From: Hyphodiscus hymeniophilus
Lineage: Eukaryota; Ascomycota; Leotiomycetes; Helotiales; Hyphodiscaceae
DNA length: 64,000 bases
Reading direction: 5' to 3'
NCBI GenBank assembly: GCA_016508695.1
Contig: VNKQ01000017.1
Coordinates: forward strand, 248,001-312,000
A program made the translations under genes and the position numbers. The first letter of the stretch is position 1. The number at the start of each line of letters is the position of its first letter. Shown in pieces: positions 11,289 to 21,975 of this stretch. The notes under the pieces are model-generated. The model worked only from the letters and a program-made list of their open reading frames with translations. It had not been told where the DNA came from and searched no databases.

Positions 11289-13335
11289 CTACTCACTTAA
11301 CTTCAGCCCATCAGCGTCTTCAACTTGTATCACCTCCGTGTCGTTGTCATCAGCCTTCTTTGCAAGAGCCTGAATTCTTAAATGGTCTATCTCGTCTTTG
11401 CCATCAAAGAGTACCGAAATCTCCTCAAGCGTCGACCCTCGGGTTTCGACAAAGAGCACGATCACCACAATGAGCTAGGCTTCAATATCAGCACTGGAGA
11501 TCACGACTTTACAAAATATGGCTCTGCTTACCTCGATTACCAGCCACACTTCATACACGATGTAGTATTTCCAACCTAGGTTCTGGATACCGACTGGATT
11601 TACGTACTGCCCGAAGAACAGCGACAGGGAAGTGCTGAAGCTCAAAACTGTGAGTCCTTTGGCGCGTAAATGATAAGGTAGGATCTCGACTGGATATGCA
11701 ACATTCAAAGATGTCCTATGTAATTTGTCAGAGGCCGATCGTTTTCATTGTCATTATTCTGGAAACTCTGGGGAGAGTCTTTAAAGATTCAAAACTTACC
11801 AGACCAAGTTGTACACAAGAGTATGCAGAAACATCATCACGATTGCCCCAACTCCAAAACTTGCGGAGCCCCTTTCAATGTTCAACGCAGTGAACACAAT
11901 CCATAGCCCAAAAGTCACAACCATACAGCTATTTGAGGTAAGAAACAGTGGTCTACGGCCAATATAGTCCACCATGAACGCTGCTGCCATAGCTTCCACC
12001 CAATTTGTGGCCGCATAAATGCCGTTGATTTTATTCTGGAAGAATGGATCAGTGTAACCAAGAAGGTCGAGAATTTTGCTTCACACAAGAGGTCAGTCAC
12101 CAATATCTCAAAGCTTGGCGGGTTAGAGAGAATTCACTTGAGATAGTATCCAATTAGTCCATTACCACTCAGCTGCGAGAAAAGACCGCAGCAGACACAG
12201 ATTAAGACCCTCTTACGGTTTCCAGCTGTAAATTCGTAAGGATCAGAGACTAATTTTTAAGTTGTGCTGGAATCACAAATAACTTACGCGTTGCAATCAA
12301 AGCCTTCCATCCCGAATTCTTGCTCTGCTTCTCCATTTCTAGCGAACTTCGAATCTCGGCGAACTCGAACCTAAGCCACTCATTGTCACGGTCCCCATTA
12401 GCGTGATATTTGGCCATGATATCCAAAGCCTCATCATAATGGCCTTTCGAGACCAAATACCGAGGGCTCTCAGGAAGCCACCAGATCAAGGAGATCTGAA
12501 GGAGACTAGGAGCCATCTGAAGCAGGCTAGGAAGCCTCCAGCTCCAGTCACTAAGGATTCGCAAGGTACCATATGTAGTCCAAGCTGCGATGAGACTTCC
12601 GAAATACCTACATGAAGACAGGTTAGGCAAAAGGAGACTATGTGTAAGGGTGAAAAATCTACCAGAAAGTGTTGAACACGGCGGTGACTTTGCCCCTCTG
12701 TGCAGGGTGACACAATTCCGTAATGAGCAAAGGCGAAGCAACAATTGTGACAGAACTTCCATGGCCAACTGCGGGTCAAGATGAGCAAATCGAATCGTTC
12801 AGACAGTAGAACACAGCATACTCAGGAATCTTCCAGCAATGAACATGCCAACATTCTGCGAACCGGCCTGCAAGGCTACACCTATGGCGACGACACATGC
12901 TCCGAAGAATATGGCTGGTTTTCGTCCAGCCTTGTCGGCAAGGTATGGAGCGTATGGTAAGCTACAGATACTCCCAACCGACTGGATGGCATTTAAGAGA
13001 CCAAGAGTTGAGCCCTGAGGGTGGTTGAAGTCTCAGCCGATTCGGTAAGCTACTTTCCAGCAGCAGTTCCAGTGACCAAGTAACTTACAATCTTGCCAGT
13101 AAACCAGAGTCTGCAACCCATTCATCATTGACCTAGGTATCCATCATTAGCAACAGTCCATCCATCAAGCCGTGAAACACTGGTATTACCCATCATATCC
13201 ATTGGTCGCCGAGCTTAAGATAGCTACGACGATGAGCAAGTACAGACGTCTCAGTCCTGCGTCCTGCCACCACCACTTCCCTTCTCGACCCACATCTGGA
13301 GGTCGAGGAATTGGGCTTTCCTCGGTGGACGGCAT
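11289..13335 (-). CDS. MFS sugar porter, transporter 2 (paralogue of transporter 1)
   Basis: Nine exons (13190-13335, 13089-13132, 12822-13031, 12663-12768, 12288-12607, 12138-12225, 11800-12078, 11532-11715, 11289-11474) give 520 aa with all phases consistent. Sugar-porter motifs are NGYDGSMMNGLQ in TM1, ADKAGRK between TM2 and TM3, PESPRYLVSKG after TM6, VDYIGRRPLF between TM8 and TM9, and VETRGSTLEEIS at the C-terminal side. It clearly resembles transporter 1 along its whole length, but most intron positions differ, so the duplication is not recent. It is divergent from oxygenase 4 across 457 bp and convergent with oxygenase 3. It is expected to be a plasma-membrane sugar or glycoside/H+ symporter; substrate not predictable from sequence. 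Confidence 0.88.
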
Positions 13336-13792
13336 AGTTGTAGGTTGAAGTATACAAAATACAAGGTCGCGAACAAACGAAGAGGTTTAGATCCAGGATT
13401 GTACAAGGCAGGGTCTTGAAATTTCCAGGAACGATCCTGATGTTTATAACGATGCGTAAGGTTGGGGTAATATAATGTGGGGTAAGATACTATAATCTGG
13501 GGTCAGATATATTGTAATCTGGGGTACTCGTATAACAGTTTGGATCGGAAATGCTCCGGAAAATCCATCGCATTTCCGAACAGCCACCCACCAGACCGGC
13601 AAGAGACAAAAACATAGCGATCGGCCGAGATCCGAAAACAAGCTTTACACTAAGATAGATATGAGTGAAATCTGCAAACTGATGCAAGAGGAAGGGTAAG
13701 TTGGATGTCGTGGGCTTTGAGACAAATCGAGCGCTTATCCCACTCGTGCATCACCCCCGAAAACACCGTCGAACAGTACATAAAACGGCAAG
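13336..13792. promoter_or_regulatory. Divergent promoter, transporter 2 / oxygenase 4
   Basis: 457 bp between two divergent start codons, almost the same length as the transporter 1/oxygenase 3 promoter. It contains the directly repeated TGGGGT elements listed separately. CGG/CCG trinucleotides near 13545-13580 could be zinc-cluster sites, but no strong pair is evident. Confidence 0.5.
13471..13525 (+). repeat. Three direct repeats of a 13-bp TRTAATSTGGGGT element
   Basis: TATAATGTGGGGT (13471-13483), TATAATCTGGGGT (13491-13503) and TGTAATCTGGGGT (13513-13525) are spaced 20 and 22 bp apart, about two helical turns each. A degenerate GGGGT lies just before, at 13464-13468. They sit 136-190 bp before the transporter 2 ATG and 270-320 bp before the oxygenase 4 ATG. 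The TCTGGGGT core also occurs once in the promoter at 9423-9430. The spacing fits a regulator array. Confidence 0.6.
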
Positions 13793-14895
13793 ATGACCGA
13801 GGTAGTGAAAAACACTGTTTCCATCGTCGTTCCTGAGGCCCAGAAATCTACTGGAGATGTGGGCAGGAAAACCCCTACTGTAAGATGGAATGGTGGACGT
13901 CCAACAAATCCATCTGAGATAGGCTGGCTGCGGGAAACCGCCAAAGACACATCTCTGGCCGAGATGCGCAGACGTTATGATGAAGACGGATATGTTCTCA
14001 TCAAGGGGTTGATTCCTCGAGAAGTTGTTCTCAGCATGCGCGAACAGTGAGCCTTCCCTCAGAGGCTTGTTGTCATTCAGGACGCAATAATTTGGAGCTA
14101 TCTATTAACATATCATCACTCAGCTACTTTACTCATATGCGCTCCACTGGTATTATCGCCCCAAAGAGCGACCCAAGAGATGGCATTTTTGACACTTCCT
14201 CTTCTCCCACGGAATTTAATAGCATCGGTTCGCCTTCGTACCCAGATGCCGCAAAACTTCAAGCCATAGCCGCCGCTCATTATACTCCCGAGTACCTCAA
14301 GTTTCTCCAAAACCAGGAGGTGCACGAATTTGTGAGAAATTTCATGGGCTGGACCAAAGAAATTTTACTCGCGCGAACACTTTTACGACATAGCGTTCCT
14401 CACGGTGTCAGTTCTGCCATACACTACGACAAAATCTTCCTCAGGGGCGGGGATCCGGCGAATGAATTTCTTACAGCATGGGTACCTATTGGTGATGTCG
14501 CTCATGACGGTGGTGGGTTGATCTATCTCAAGAACTCTACTGAGATTGGACGACAAATTGAGGCAAACTTCACCAAGCGAGCCCAGACATTATCCGAAGA
14601 AGATAGGATCCGGGCGTACAACCAGAATATGGCAGCCAATGGGTCTCTGGGCACCGATGCCGAAGAGTTTTATCAGGGCGAAGGTCGAAACTTCAAAACC
14701 TCGACAGAATGGCTCACTACCGACTATGAAGCGGGAGATTGTATATTCCATAACCCGTATGTTGTACATGGGACAACATTGAACGAGGACAGATTGAATC
14801 GAATTAGGCTGAGTACTGACTTACGGTTTTATCAGGAAGGGTCAAGCTTGGACGAGCGCTGGCTAAAGGTTTGGGTGCCGACGGATGGTCTATAG
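13793..14895 (+). CDS. PhyH-family Fe(II)/2-oxoglutarate dioxygenase (oxygenase 4, distinct subfamily)
   Basis: Two exons (13793-14046 and 14124-14895) with a GTGAGC...CAG intron encode 341 aa. The N-terminal part carries the YDEDGYVLIKGLI block that opens PhyH domains. The iron site is His185-x-Asp187 in IHYDKIFLRGG, with the distal His near 300 in VVHGTTL and the downstream NRIRLSTDLRF Arg that should hold 2-oxoglutarate. FLTAWVPIGDVAHDGGG is the usual central strand. All expected ligands are present, so the enzyme should be active. It shares little with oxygenases 2 and 3 beyond the fold, so the island combines different PhyH subfamilies and not only tandem copies. It is divergent from transporter 2. 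Substrate unknown; probably cytosolic. Confidence 0.85.
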
Positions 14896-16117
14896 GTATG
14901 TCGACAGCCACGGCATCGATATAGTTGTGGCTGGCTGTAACAGCTGTGGCAGTTGAACTCGCCCGTAGTCACAGCAGGTGGAAGAGAATAGGCAAAATTA
15001 TTTAAATGGTTGACAGGACATTCTGTGTAACTTGTATGTGAAAGTTCTAGGGCCACACTCACTTAGAGATGTTCCCAGCTCCAAATCCCAAAGACTGCAT
15101 TATATTCCTGGGAGATGCCAAGCTACTCGGTGGCTAATATGCTAGATGTATTAAGAGGCACTTCACATTACTCAGATCCCTAAATGAATGATCGTCTGAC
15201 GACAAGAATCCGTTTAAAACCTTTGTTTTTGGACGTAATCCTTGTCATCACAAATCAAGCGCTTGCGAATATGATTTGCTTCTTGTGGCCATAAAACCCA
15301 TTGACCAGAGCCGAACACGATGGCACTGATCACAGACTTTGTTCTTGATCGCAAATACATGGCCATCGTATGATGGAAACAAGATAAATTACATGTATAC
15401 TGCTTACAAAACGGGCAGATATAATGGGAATAGCTTGGCGAAGATGAATTCAGAAATCAGAAGTCGCTACGCAGGAGGCGGGGTCAGCACCTGACGCGTA
15501 AGGGACTTAGAGACGCTCATCTGTCATTATTTAACTATGGGAAAGTCAGCACAGAAATATATCTCTCCGAGTTAGTGCTCGAGTTTCCGCCAAAGTCAAA
15601 AATGATGTAAGTTGAGTACCATACATGATGCTAGTCGCTCAAAACTTTGTTTCAACGACACATCCTTTCAAATGCGTAAAAGTCGAAGTTAGTCTAAATT
15701 TTGGGATCGTGAACACCAGGTTCTGAAATATTCTAATACGCTCACAGCTTCAATGGATAAAGATCTTAAAAAGTAATCAATACACTAACCCGACTCGGAA
15801 GTAGATCAGATCGAGGTGGAGTCAGTACTTGGAGGAGGGGCTAGTGACATATTGCCTTACCACGGTATATTATGAATGAATGATACACTTATATTATATA
15901 TCAATATGATATTGCATGTAAAGTTTCTAAATCTGATGATTGGACAATGGAAACAAGCATCGTTGCCGTAAGGTGATATCGGCAAACTGATTAGTCATCC
16001 TCGTTTATGATAACGAGATTTGAGGGAAAAAATATGGTTGCCGGAAAAATCTACAATAAACGGTTCAGTCCCGAGCCAACACACTGGACATGACGGAAGC
16101 TTCAAGAAAGTCAAAAA
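14896..16117. other. Intergenic, boundary of the island
   Basis: 1.2 kb between oxygenase 4 and MPP10. No open frame of interest and no transposon terminal repeats were noticed. From here to 45 kb the genes are mainly conserved cellular ones. Confidence 0.6.
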
Positions 16118-18352
16118 ATGATGGCCACGAAAGGCAGTAGTACGTCATCCTCGATAACCTCAACCTCCCATACATTGACAGCCTTACCTCCACCTGGCAA
16201 GAATCTCGCTGCAATGAACACAATGGCCGACCTACTCGAAGTTCTCGCGCCGCAAAACAGACATCTATTCGTTGCTCCTTCGGCAGACCTTGTTAACTCG
16301 AGTCTGGCATTCGCGAAGGGAACGCTTGATGCTTTTGCTGGTAAGCTGGGAGATGAGCAGGCACAGGCACAGAAGGAGGCTAGGAGGAAGAGGAAGAGGG
16401 GTGAGAGAGATGTGGGCGAGGGGGAGGTGTTGAAGATTAGGAAGATTCACACCGAAGGATTTGAGGTGGAGCAAATTTGGGAGCAGGCGAGACGGGTCAT
16501 CGATGCACTGAAAGGAGATGCAGAGGCGGCTTTGGGTGACTTGTTTGTGGAGAGTGAGGGCGAAGAGGTCAACGGGAACGGCAGGGTGGAGCTGGTGAAG
16601 TTTGACGAGGATGGGTTTGAGGTTGACTCCGATGACGAGAGTATGGAGGAGGAGGAGAACAAAGACGGTGAATTACTAGAGAACGAGGACGAGGACGAGG
16701 ACGAAGACGACGCTCCCGATGAGGCGGAAGGCCTCAACAGCTTTGATGGAGAGGATGACTACGATGACGAGAACGTGGATGAGGAAGTAGAAACGGCTGG
16801 AGTCTTTGTCGAAGATCCGAACGGGCTCAATGATGGCTTCTTTTCGATCGAAGAATTCAACAAACAAACGGAGTTCCTGGAACGACAGGATGCTGCAGCA
16901 GATCCATACACTGGGGAGGCTAGTGACGAGGAGGAAATCGACTGGGATGTTGATCCCACGTCCATACCTTCCAAACCTATATCAAGCTCCAGGAAAGCTG
17001 CTGTTATGGACGTTGAAAACGAGAACGAAGATATGGAAGACGATGAAGATGATGAAGATGGACCTACCTTTGGCAACGTCGACTTAAACGCTCCCGACGG
17101 GGAGAGCGATGATGGCGATGAAACAGACGAGGAAGTTGATGAAGGTGGTGATAACACAAATACGGTGTACTACAAGGAGTTCTTCGAGCCTCCGCCACGA
17201 AAACTAGGGAAAGGAGAGCGTCAGGCAAATTACCTCGAAAGACAGTCTCGAAAGCCTGAAACCGTGCAACCAGAGGAGAACGAGGCAGATTTACAGCGTG
17301 CAATGGCCGATGTCCGACGCGATCTTTTCGACGAAGAATCAGACCAAGACAACTCAGAAGATGCATTGTCTGAGTTAGATCCAGCAGATCCGAAATCTCG
17401 AAGGTCAGCACACGAACGCAGACAAGCCAAGCTTGCAGAGGAGATTCGCAAGCTTGAAGCAGCATCGGTAGCCAAACGGGAGTGGACGCTTTCGGGAGAA
17501 GCCCGCGCTGTAGACCGGCCGCTCAACTCACTAATCGATCAAGACCTCGACTTCGAACATGCGGGAAAGCCTATCCCAGTCATCACAGCCGAAGTGAGTG
17601 AGAGCATGGAAGAACTGATCAAGCAGCGCATTTTGGCGATGCAATTTGATGAACCTATCCGTCGCCGACCAGATTCTTTGAATGCATCCGGAAATACTCG
17701 CCGAGGTCTCTTCGAGCTTGACGACAGCAAACCACAGCAGAGTCTTGCTGAAATGTACGAAGAGGAACATGTGAAAGCCAACAACCCTGACACATACGTT
17801 AGCAAAGCGGACGAGAAGATGCGCAAGGAGGAGAAAGAGATTGAGGGATTGTGGAAGGATATCAGTGCAAAGCTCGACGCTCTAAGCAGCTGGCATTACA
17901 AGCCCAAGCCAGCAGCTCCAAGCTTAACCGTTGTAGGGGATGTTGCAACTGTCAGCATGGAAGATGCTCAACCTTCGACTGCAAGTGGAATCAATGGTGG
18001 CGACAGCATGTTAGCTCCCCAGGAGATCTACAAGGCCGGCAAGGACAAGGATACTATTGAGAAGGGAGAAGTGGTGCCGAAGAGTGGAGCTCCGATAGCA
18101 AGACAGGAGATGACTCGAGAGGAGAAATTGAGAAGACGAAGAAGAGAAAAAGAGAGGATCAGAAAGCGTGGCGGCCTAGAAGCCAACAAGAAGCCAGAAG
18201 GGAAGAAGGCTCAAGCTAAGAAAGAAACTCTTGGAGACCTCAAGAAAGGTGGTGTCAAGGTCATTGGACGGAAAGGAGACATTAGGGATATTGAAGGGAA
18301 CAAGGTCAAAGCTGCAACGACTTTCAACGGAGCAGGTGGCTTTAAGCTGTAG
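16118..18352 (+). CDS. MPP10: U3 snoRNP protein Mpp10 (SSU processome)
   Basis: A single exon encodes 744 aa. Mpp10 is a core subunit of the U3-containing small-subunit processome, working with Imp3 and Imp4 in 18S rRNA maturation in the nucleolus. Evidence is the long acidic central region (about residues 150-350, many Asp/Glu runs), the conserved VYYKEFFEPPPRK segment, the LIDQDLDFEHAGKPIPVITAEV block with RILAMQFDEPIRR, and the late LAEMYEEEHVK block. The C-terminus is a basic tail rich in Arg and Lys (about 665-720) ending in a short Gly-rich tip. Length is in the usual fungal range. Two Met codons open the frame; either could be used. The acidic repeats create long serine-rich antisense frames that are not genes. 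Confidence 0.93.
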   Translation: MMATKGSSTSSSITSTSHTLTALPPPGKNLAAMNTMADLLEVLAPQNRHLFVAPSADLVNSSLAFAKGTLDAFAGKLGDEQAQAQKEARRKRKRGERDVGEGEVLKIRKIHTEGFEVEQIWEQARRVIDALKGDAEAALGDLFVESEGEEVNGNGRVELVKFDEDGFEVDSDDESMEEEENKDGELLENEDEDEDEDDAPDEAEGLNSFDGEDDYDDENVDEEVETAGVFVEDPNGLNDGFFSIEEFNKQTEFLERQDAAADPYTGEASDEEEIDWDVDPTSIPSKPISSSRKAAVMDVENENEDMEDDEDDEDGPTFGNVDLNAPDGESDDGDETDEEVDEGGDNTNTVYYKEFFEPPPRKLGKGERQANYLERQSRKPETVQPEENEADLQRAMADVRRDLFDEESDQDNSEDALSELDPADPKSRRSAHERRQAKLAEEIRKLEAASVAKREWTLSGEARAVDRPLNSLIDQDLDFEHAGKPIPVITAEVSESMEELIKQRILAMQFDEPIRRRPDSLNASGNTRRGLFELDDSKPQQSLAEMYEEEHVKANNPDTYVSKADEKMRKEEKEIEGLWKDISAKLDALSSWHYKPKPAAPSLTVVGDVATVSMEDAQPSTASGINGGDSMLAPQEIYKAGKDKDTIEKGEVVPKSGAPIARQEMTREEKLRRRRREKERIRKRGGLEANKKPEGKKAQAKKETLGDLKKGGVKVIGRKGDIRDIEGNKVKAATTFNGAGGFKL

Positions 18353-18684
18353 GATGCTTTGTCGAATGATAATGAAACTATTGATGCAAATCAGTTGTGC
18401 TCGGGTCGTCTTATGTATCCACCGAATTCATTAGAGTGCACCTGCCGTTATCCCGCTGGAATCAAGTTGCACGATACTCACGAAGGCAAGCATTTTCGAA
18501 GCGCATCGAAGCAAATGAAAGTCGTGATAATGCTAACGCGATAATGGCTTGAAAGATGCGGGGTCATGTGGGGTGATCTCCAATTTAACCTTCCATCACT
18601 TTCTTCAACGAGATCTCAACCATCTCTACTACAATCCACATCAGCTTCCATTTATTAGGCTCGATATCCAACCTTCCACCCAAG
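18353..18684. other. Intergenic, promoter of the iron-ADH gene
   Basis: 332 bp holding the MPP10 3' end and the iron-ADH promoter, with a pyrimidine-rich stretch at about 18590-18680. Nothing else is seen. Confidence 0.5.
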
Positions 18685-20066
18685 ATGAAAGCCCCGGGAG
18701 AGGCGTACAAATTAGCTTTCCCGCCTAAACGCAAACCTTACATCTCCACTGGGATTCCATTTCCCGCAGCGTGTGCTCACCACATTACAAACACCTATCA
18801 AGCTTCCAAAGTGTACATCATAGTATCCAATTCGATCAGCAAAACCGAGAATTTCACCAACCTACAGAAAGCACTAGGTGATAAGATTGTTGGCGTCAGG
18901 AAGGGAATCAAACCTCACACGCCATGGGACGACATTCTGGAAATCGTGAAAGATGTTCAGACCAAGAAGGCCGATGCCATCATTACGCTTGGAGCTGGGT
19001 CGTTGACTGACGGCGCTAAGGTGATATCGCTCGTAAGTACATCGAATCTACGCGGAGCAGACTTTTACTTATACGTCCAGGCATTGGCAAACAATGTTTG
19101 CGGATTGGATGATCTGGAGAAATTAACGGTAGAGGCGAATACCAAGAACTTAAGCCCTCCATCAATACTAGTCATCAACGTTCCAACTTCTTTATCGGGA
19201 GGAGAATAGTATGTAGATGAGGACAACAAACTTCTCCTTGATAGTTTTCGCCACATTTCCCTCGAACTTATCAACCTGAATACAATAGTTGCTAACTCGT
19301 CGGTCCTCTAAGCTCTCCATTTGCAGGTGCAACAGACAAAAGAACGAACCACAAGAGGTCATTCAGCCACCCAGAAATGGGCGCTGATCTTATAATTCTT
19401 GATCCCGTACTCTCGGTATCCACTCCGGAGCGCATCTGGTTATCAACTGGTATCAGGGCGGTCGATCACTGCGTCGAAGGACTATGCTCCGCGAATCCCA
19501 ATGTTAGCGAGGAGAGCGATAGACTGTTCACCCAAGGCTTGAGACTACTCGTGCCCAATCTTTTGATCACGAAGAGAGACTGGACGGCACAGGAACCAAG
19601 GCTGAAAGAGATGATGGGCGTGATAGAGGCTATGAAGGCTATTAGACATGACATCCCAATGGGCGGAAGCCATGGGATCGGCCATCAGCTTGGACCTCTG
19701 GGTGTTGGGCACGGAGAGACGAGTTGTGTTCTGTTGCCTGCGGTTCTCAAGTACAACTGTGTACATGGAGGGGAGAAGGTGAAGCAGCTGCAGCAGAAAG
19801 TGCTGGATATTTTCTGGAGCGAGAAAGCCATTATTGAGCTTTTGGAGAAGAGGGGCATGCGAAAGGAGGAGGCGGACGCTGGAGATGTGGTTGGGGCTGT
19901 GATCAGCGAATTGGGCATGCCGAGGACGTTGAGGGATGTCGGTGTTGGGAGGGACAAGCTGGACGCGCTGGCTGATAACTCCATGAAGGATCGGTGGCTG
20001 CCAACAAATTATCCGCCATTGACAGAGAAAAGTCAAGTCCTTGAGATTCTTGAAATGGTGGTCTGA
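18685..20066 (+). CDS. Iron-containing alcohol dehydrogenase family protein
   Basis: Three exons (18685-19032, 19081-19208, 19313-20066) give 409 aa with consistent phases. The N-terminal Rossmann-like half contains DAIITLGAGSLTDGAKVI (the GGGS-like NAD(P) loop). The C-terminal helical half has AGATDKRTNHK, STGIRAVDHCVEGLCS and SHGIGHQLGPLGVGHGETS, which supplies the metal-binding histidines. This fits the group-III ADH / maleylacetate-reductase-like subset common in fungi. The reaction is probably NAD(P)-dependent reduction of an aldehyde, ketone or maleylacetate; which one is not clear. No targeting signal is evident. It starts 332 bp after MPP10. Its start codon is preceded by an A-rich context (CCAAG ATG) and no better upstream Met is seen. 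Confidence 0.85.
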
Positions 20067-21099
20067 AGGTAGTGCATCGGTAAAAGATTGGGAAATGGAA
20101 CTCTGGAGGTTTGTGATATTCCGATGCTTGTCTGGTCTCAATTTGTACATCTATCTCCTATTTCCAGAAATATTTTGTGGTGTATAATTCTTCTATAGCT
20201 AGAAATTCTTAGGAAAAACTACTACTCTTATATCCACGTAATTTATTCGCTCCAATCCCCATCGCTGATGCATGTAAGTTTTTGCGGCATGTATGTCCTA
20301 ATCGAGATTCCGAGTATTGGTTTCTGCGAGACTCGATAGATTTGAATGGAGAAGAGTCTGAGAGAGCTGTTTTGGGCTGATTTGAGATGTTGCCGGACCT
20401 GTGTAATAATAAAGTCTAAGACCGGAAGTGCCTTTAATTGGTTTGAGTGGGAGGAAATGATGGCCGCGAAGCATAAGCAAATGATCGAGAAAGTTTCGCC
20501 GGGTTGGGAAGAGTGGTAGATAATTTGGATATGTAGACGATGCAGAGTGAAGGAGATACTGCGTTTTCTGGAGGGTAGGGTTGAGGACTTGAGGCTGGGA
20601 AACCATGGGAAAATAGGATATGTCTGGCATTGAAGAAAAGAACGCCTAGAAGCAATGCAGCGGAGAGCAGTATTTTGAAACTCATGATGCGAGAGGAGTT
20701 GCATGCTATGGACAATCATTTCGAGGCACAATATCTGACAGAGAGCGAATGCAGCATATTTGGAAGAAGCCGCTTAGGAAGTTAGGATGACGAGAACAAA
20801 CTCGCGACTCAATCAATAGTGGCTGGCCCTCCTGAGTTTTATTGTTTCTATGAGTGTCTAAGGTTTCTCAAGTCCTAATGTGGAATTCTAATGCTTCAGC
20901 GCAGTAAAGGGTATCCGCAAACGATGCAGGTAGCGAAGTAACCACAGATCTCCCGCCCTGCAGAATCGAGACCAAAGAAACACGCTTGTTGATATCACTG
21001 AAACGCCTTTTTATGCACCGAAACAATGCAAATGTTTCCATGTGCTCTGATGCACGCCAAACCAAGCGCTAAACAGTCTTGAGTAATGTTACACGTAAT
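20067..21099. other. Intergenic; one weak small frame
   Basis: About 1 kb between two convergent genes. On the minus strand an internal Met of the frame 20434-20715 could open a peptide with a hydrophobic start (MSFKILLSAALLLGVLFF), resembling a secreted small protein. No family or support beyond that is seen, so it is not called. Confidence 0.4.
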
Positions 21100-21975
21100 C
21101 TACTGTGTGATCGGTGTCATGGCCAATCCCGCCAAAGCGTCATCCTGGTGGACGGAAGTGGTTCGAAGGGGGTGACGACCGCAGCGCTTTGGCTTGGATG
21201 GCTTGCCACGGTAGCAAGTCGTGTTTGCGTGCTCACTCGCTGCCAACCCAAAGTTCTGCTTGAAAGCGCAGTACTCCAATCCATCGGGCATCCAGGTCTT
21301 GATATGTTGATGAAGCTCGCAACGGTAGAGTCCACACTGCTGACAGACCTGCTTGCCAACAACCTCCCATGCACTCTCGAGTGAATTTGGGCCAATGCGT
21401 CGAGTGTTCAAGGGCATCTTGGTACCGTGAATCTCTCTGAAGATGGGGTAGAATACAGGTGAAGCGAGTCCTAGGCAGCATGCATCGATCTTGTCGAGGT
21501 ATTTGAAAACTTCCAGGTGAAGCTCAGCTGGAAGCTTTTCGAGAGCGGAGGCATTGTTGCGTTGTGGAAGAAGTGAGAGTCGTCTTACGAGGTCTGGCGT
21601 GATTTTGAAGGACCATTCAGCCTCATCTGGAGTTGTGATACCAGTATGAGCGGTTCCGGGACTATCATCATCGCTACTAAGCGAGCCCACATCTTGGAAG
21701 GTGACAGATGCCATATTGGAAGACGAAGTAGAGTCGGCAAGGGGTCCCGTGATAGCCGCTCCGGTCTGACCTTGATAGGACGCTTGTGTGAGGCCGGCTT
21801 GGCGACATACCTCGCGGAAGCGGCAATTCGTCTGAGCCAAAGCCGAAGCTGACGTGAAGTCGAGATGTTGAACGATTGCTACCAGAATGAGGTTGTCCAA
21901 TGTCGACAACTTGTATGGTCTACGGTCTAATTAGCAAGCATTCACAGAAGGGGATATTGGAACGAACTGGGTCAT
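21100..21975 (-). CDS. F-box-like protein with two F-box-type segments
   Basis: Two exons are proposed: an 8-nt first exon (21968-21975, encoding Met-Thr and part of Gln) and 21100-21919, separated by a 48-nt intron with a GTTCGT donor and a GCTAAT branch point; the product is 275 aa. Residues 7-37 have the spacing of an F-box (leucines then Ala-Leu-Ala-Gln-Thr-Asn-Cys). A second, clearer one spans 132-163 (LPAELHLEVFKYLDKIDACCLGLAS). The C-terminal part has clustered cysteines (CQQCGLYRC) that could bind zinc. F-box proteins present substrates to SCF ubiquitin ligases through Skp1; the substrate here is unknown. Without the tiny exon the frame lacks an ATG near its start, so the 5' end is tentative. 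Confidence 0.65.

Noticed and set aside
9777..14895. Island considered as a secondary-metabolite cluster
   Set aside because: No polyketide synthase, peptide synthetase, terpene cyclase or P450 is present; a catabolic role fits better.
16447..17157. Long antisense frames rich in serine
   Set aside because: They mirror the Asp/Glu repeats of Mpp10 on the other strand and have no independent support.
20243..20731. Minus-strand frames of 162 and 93 codons, one with a signal-like start
   Set aside because: Overlapping frames, no family, no cysteine pattern or splice support; noted only as weak in the intergenic entry.
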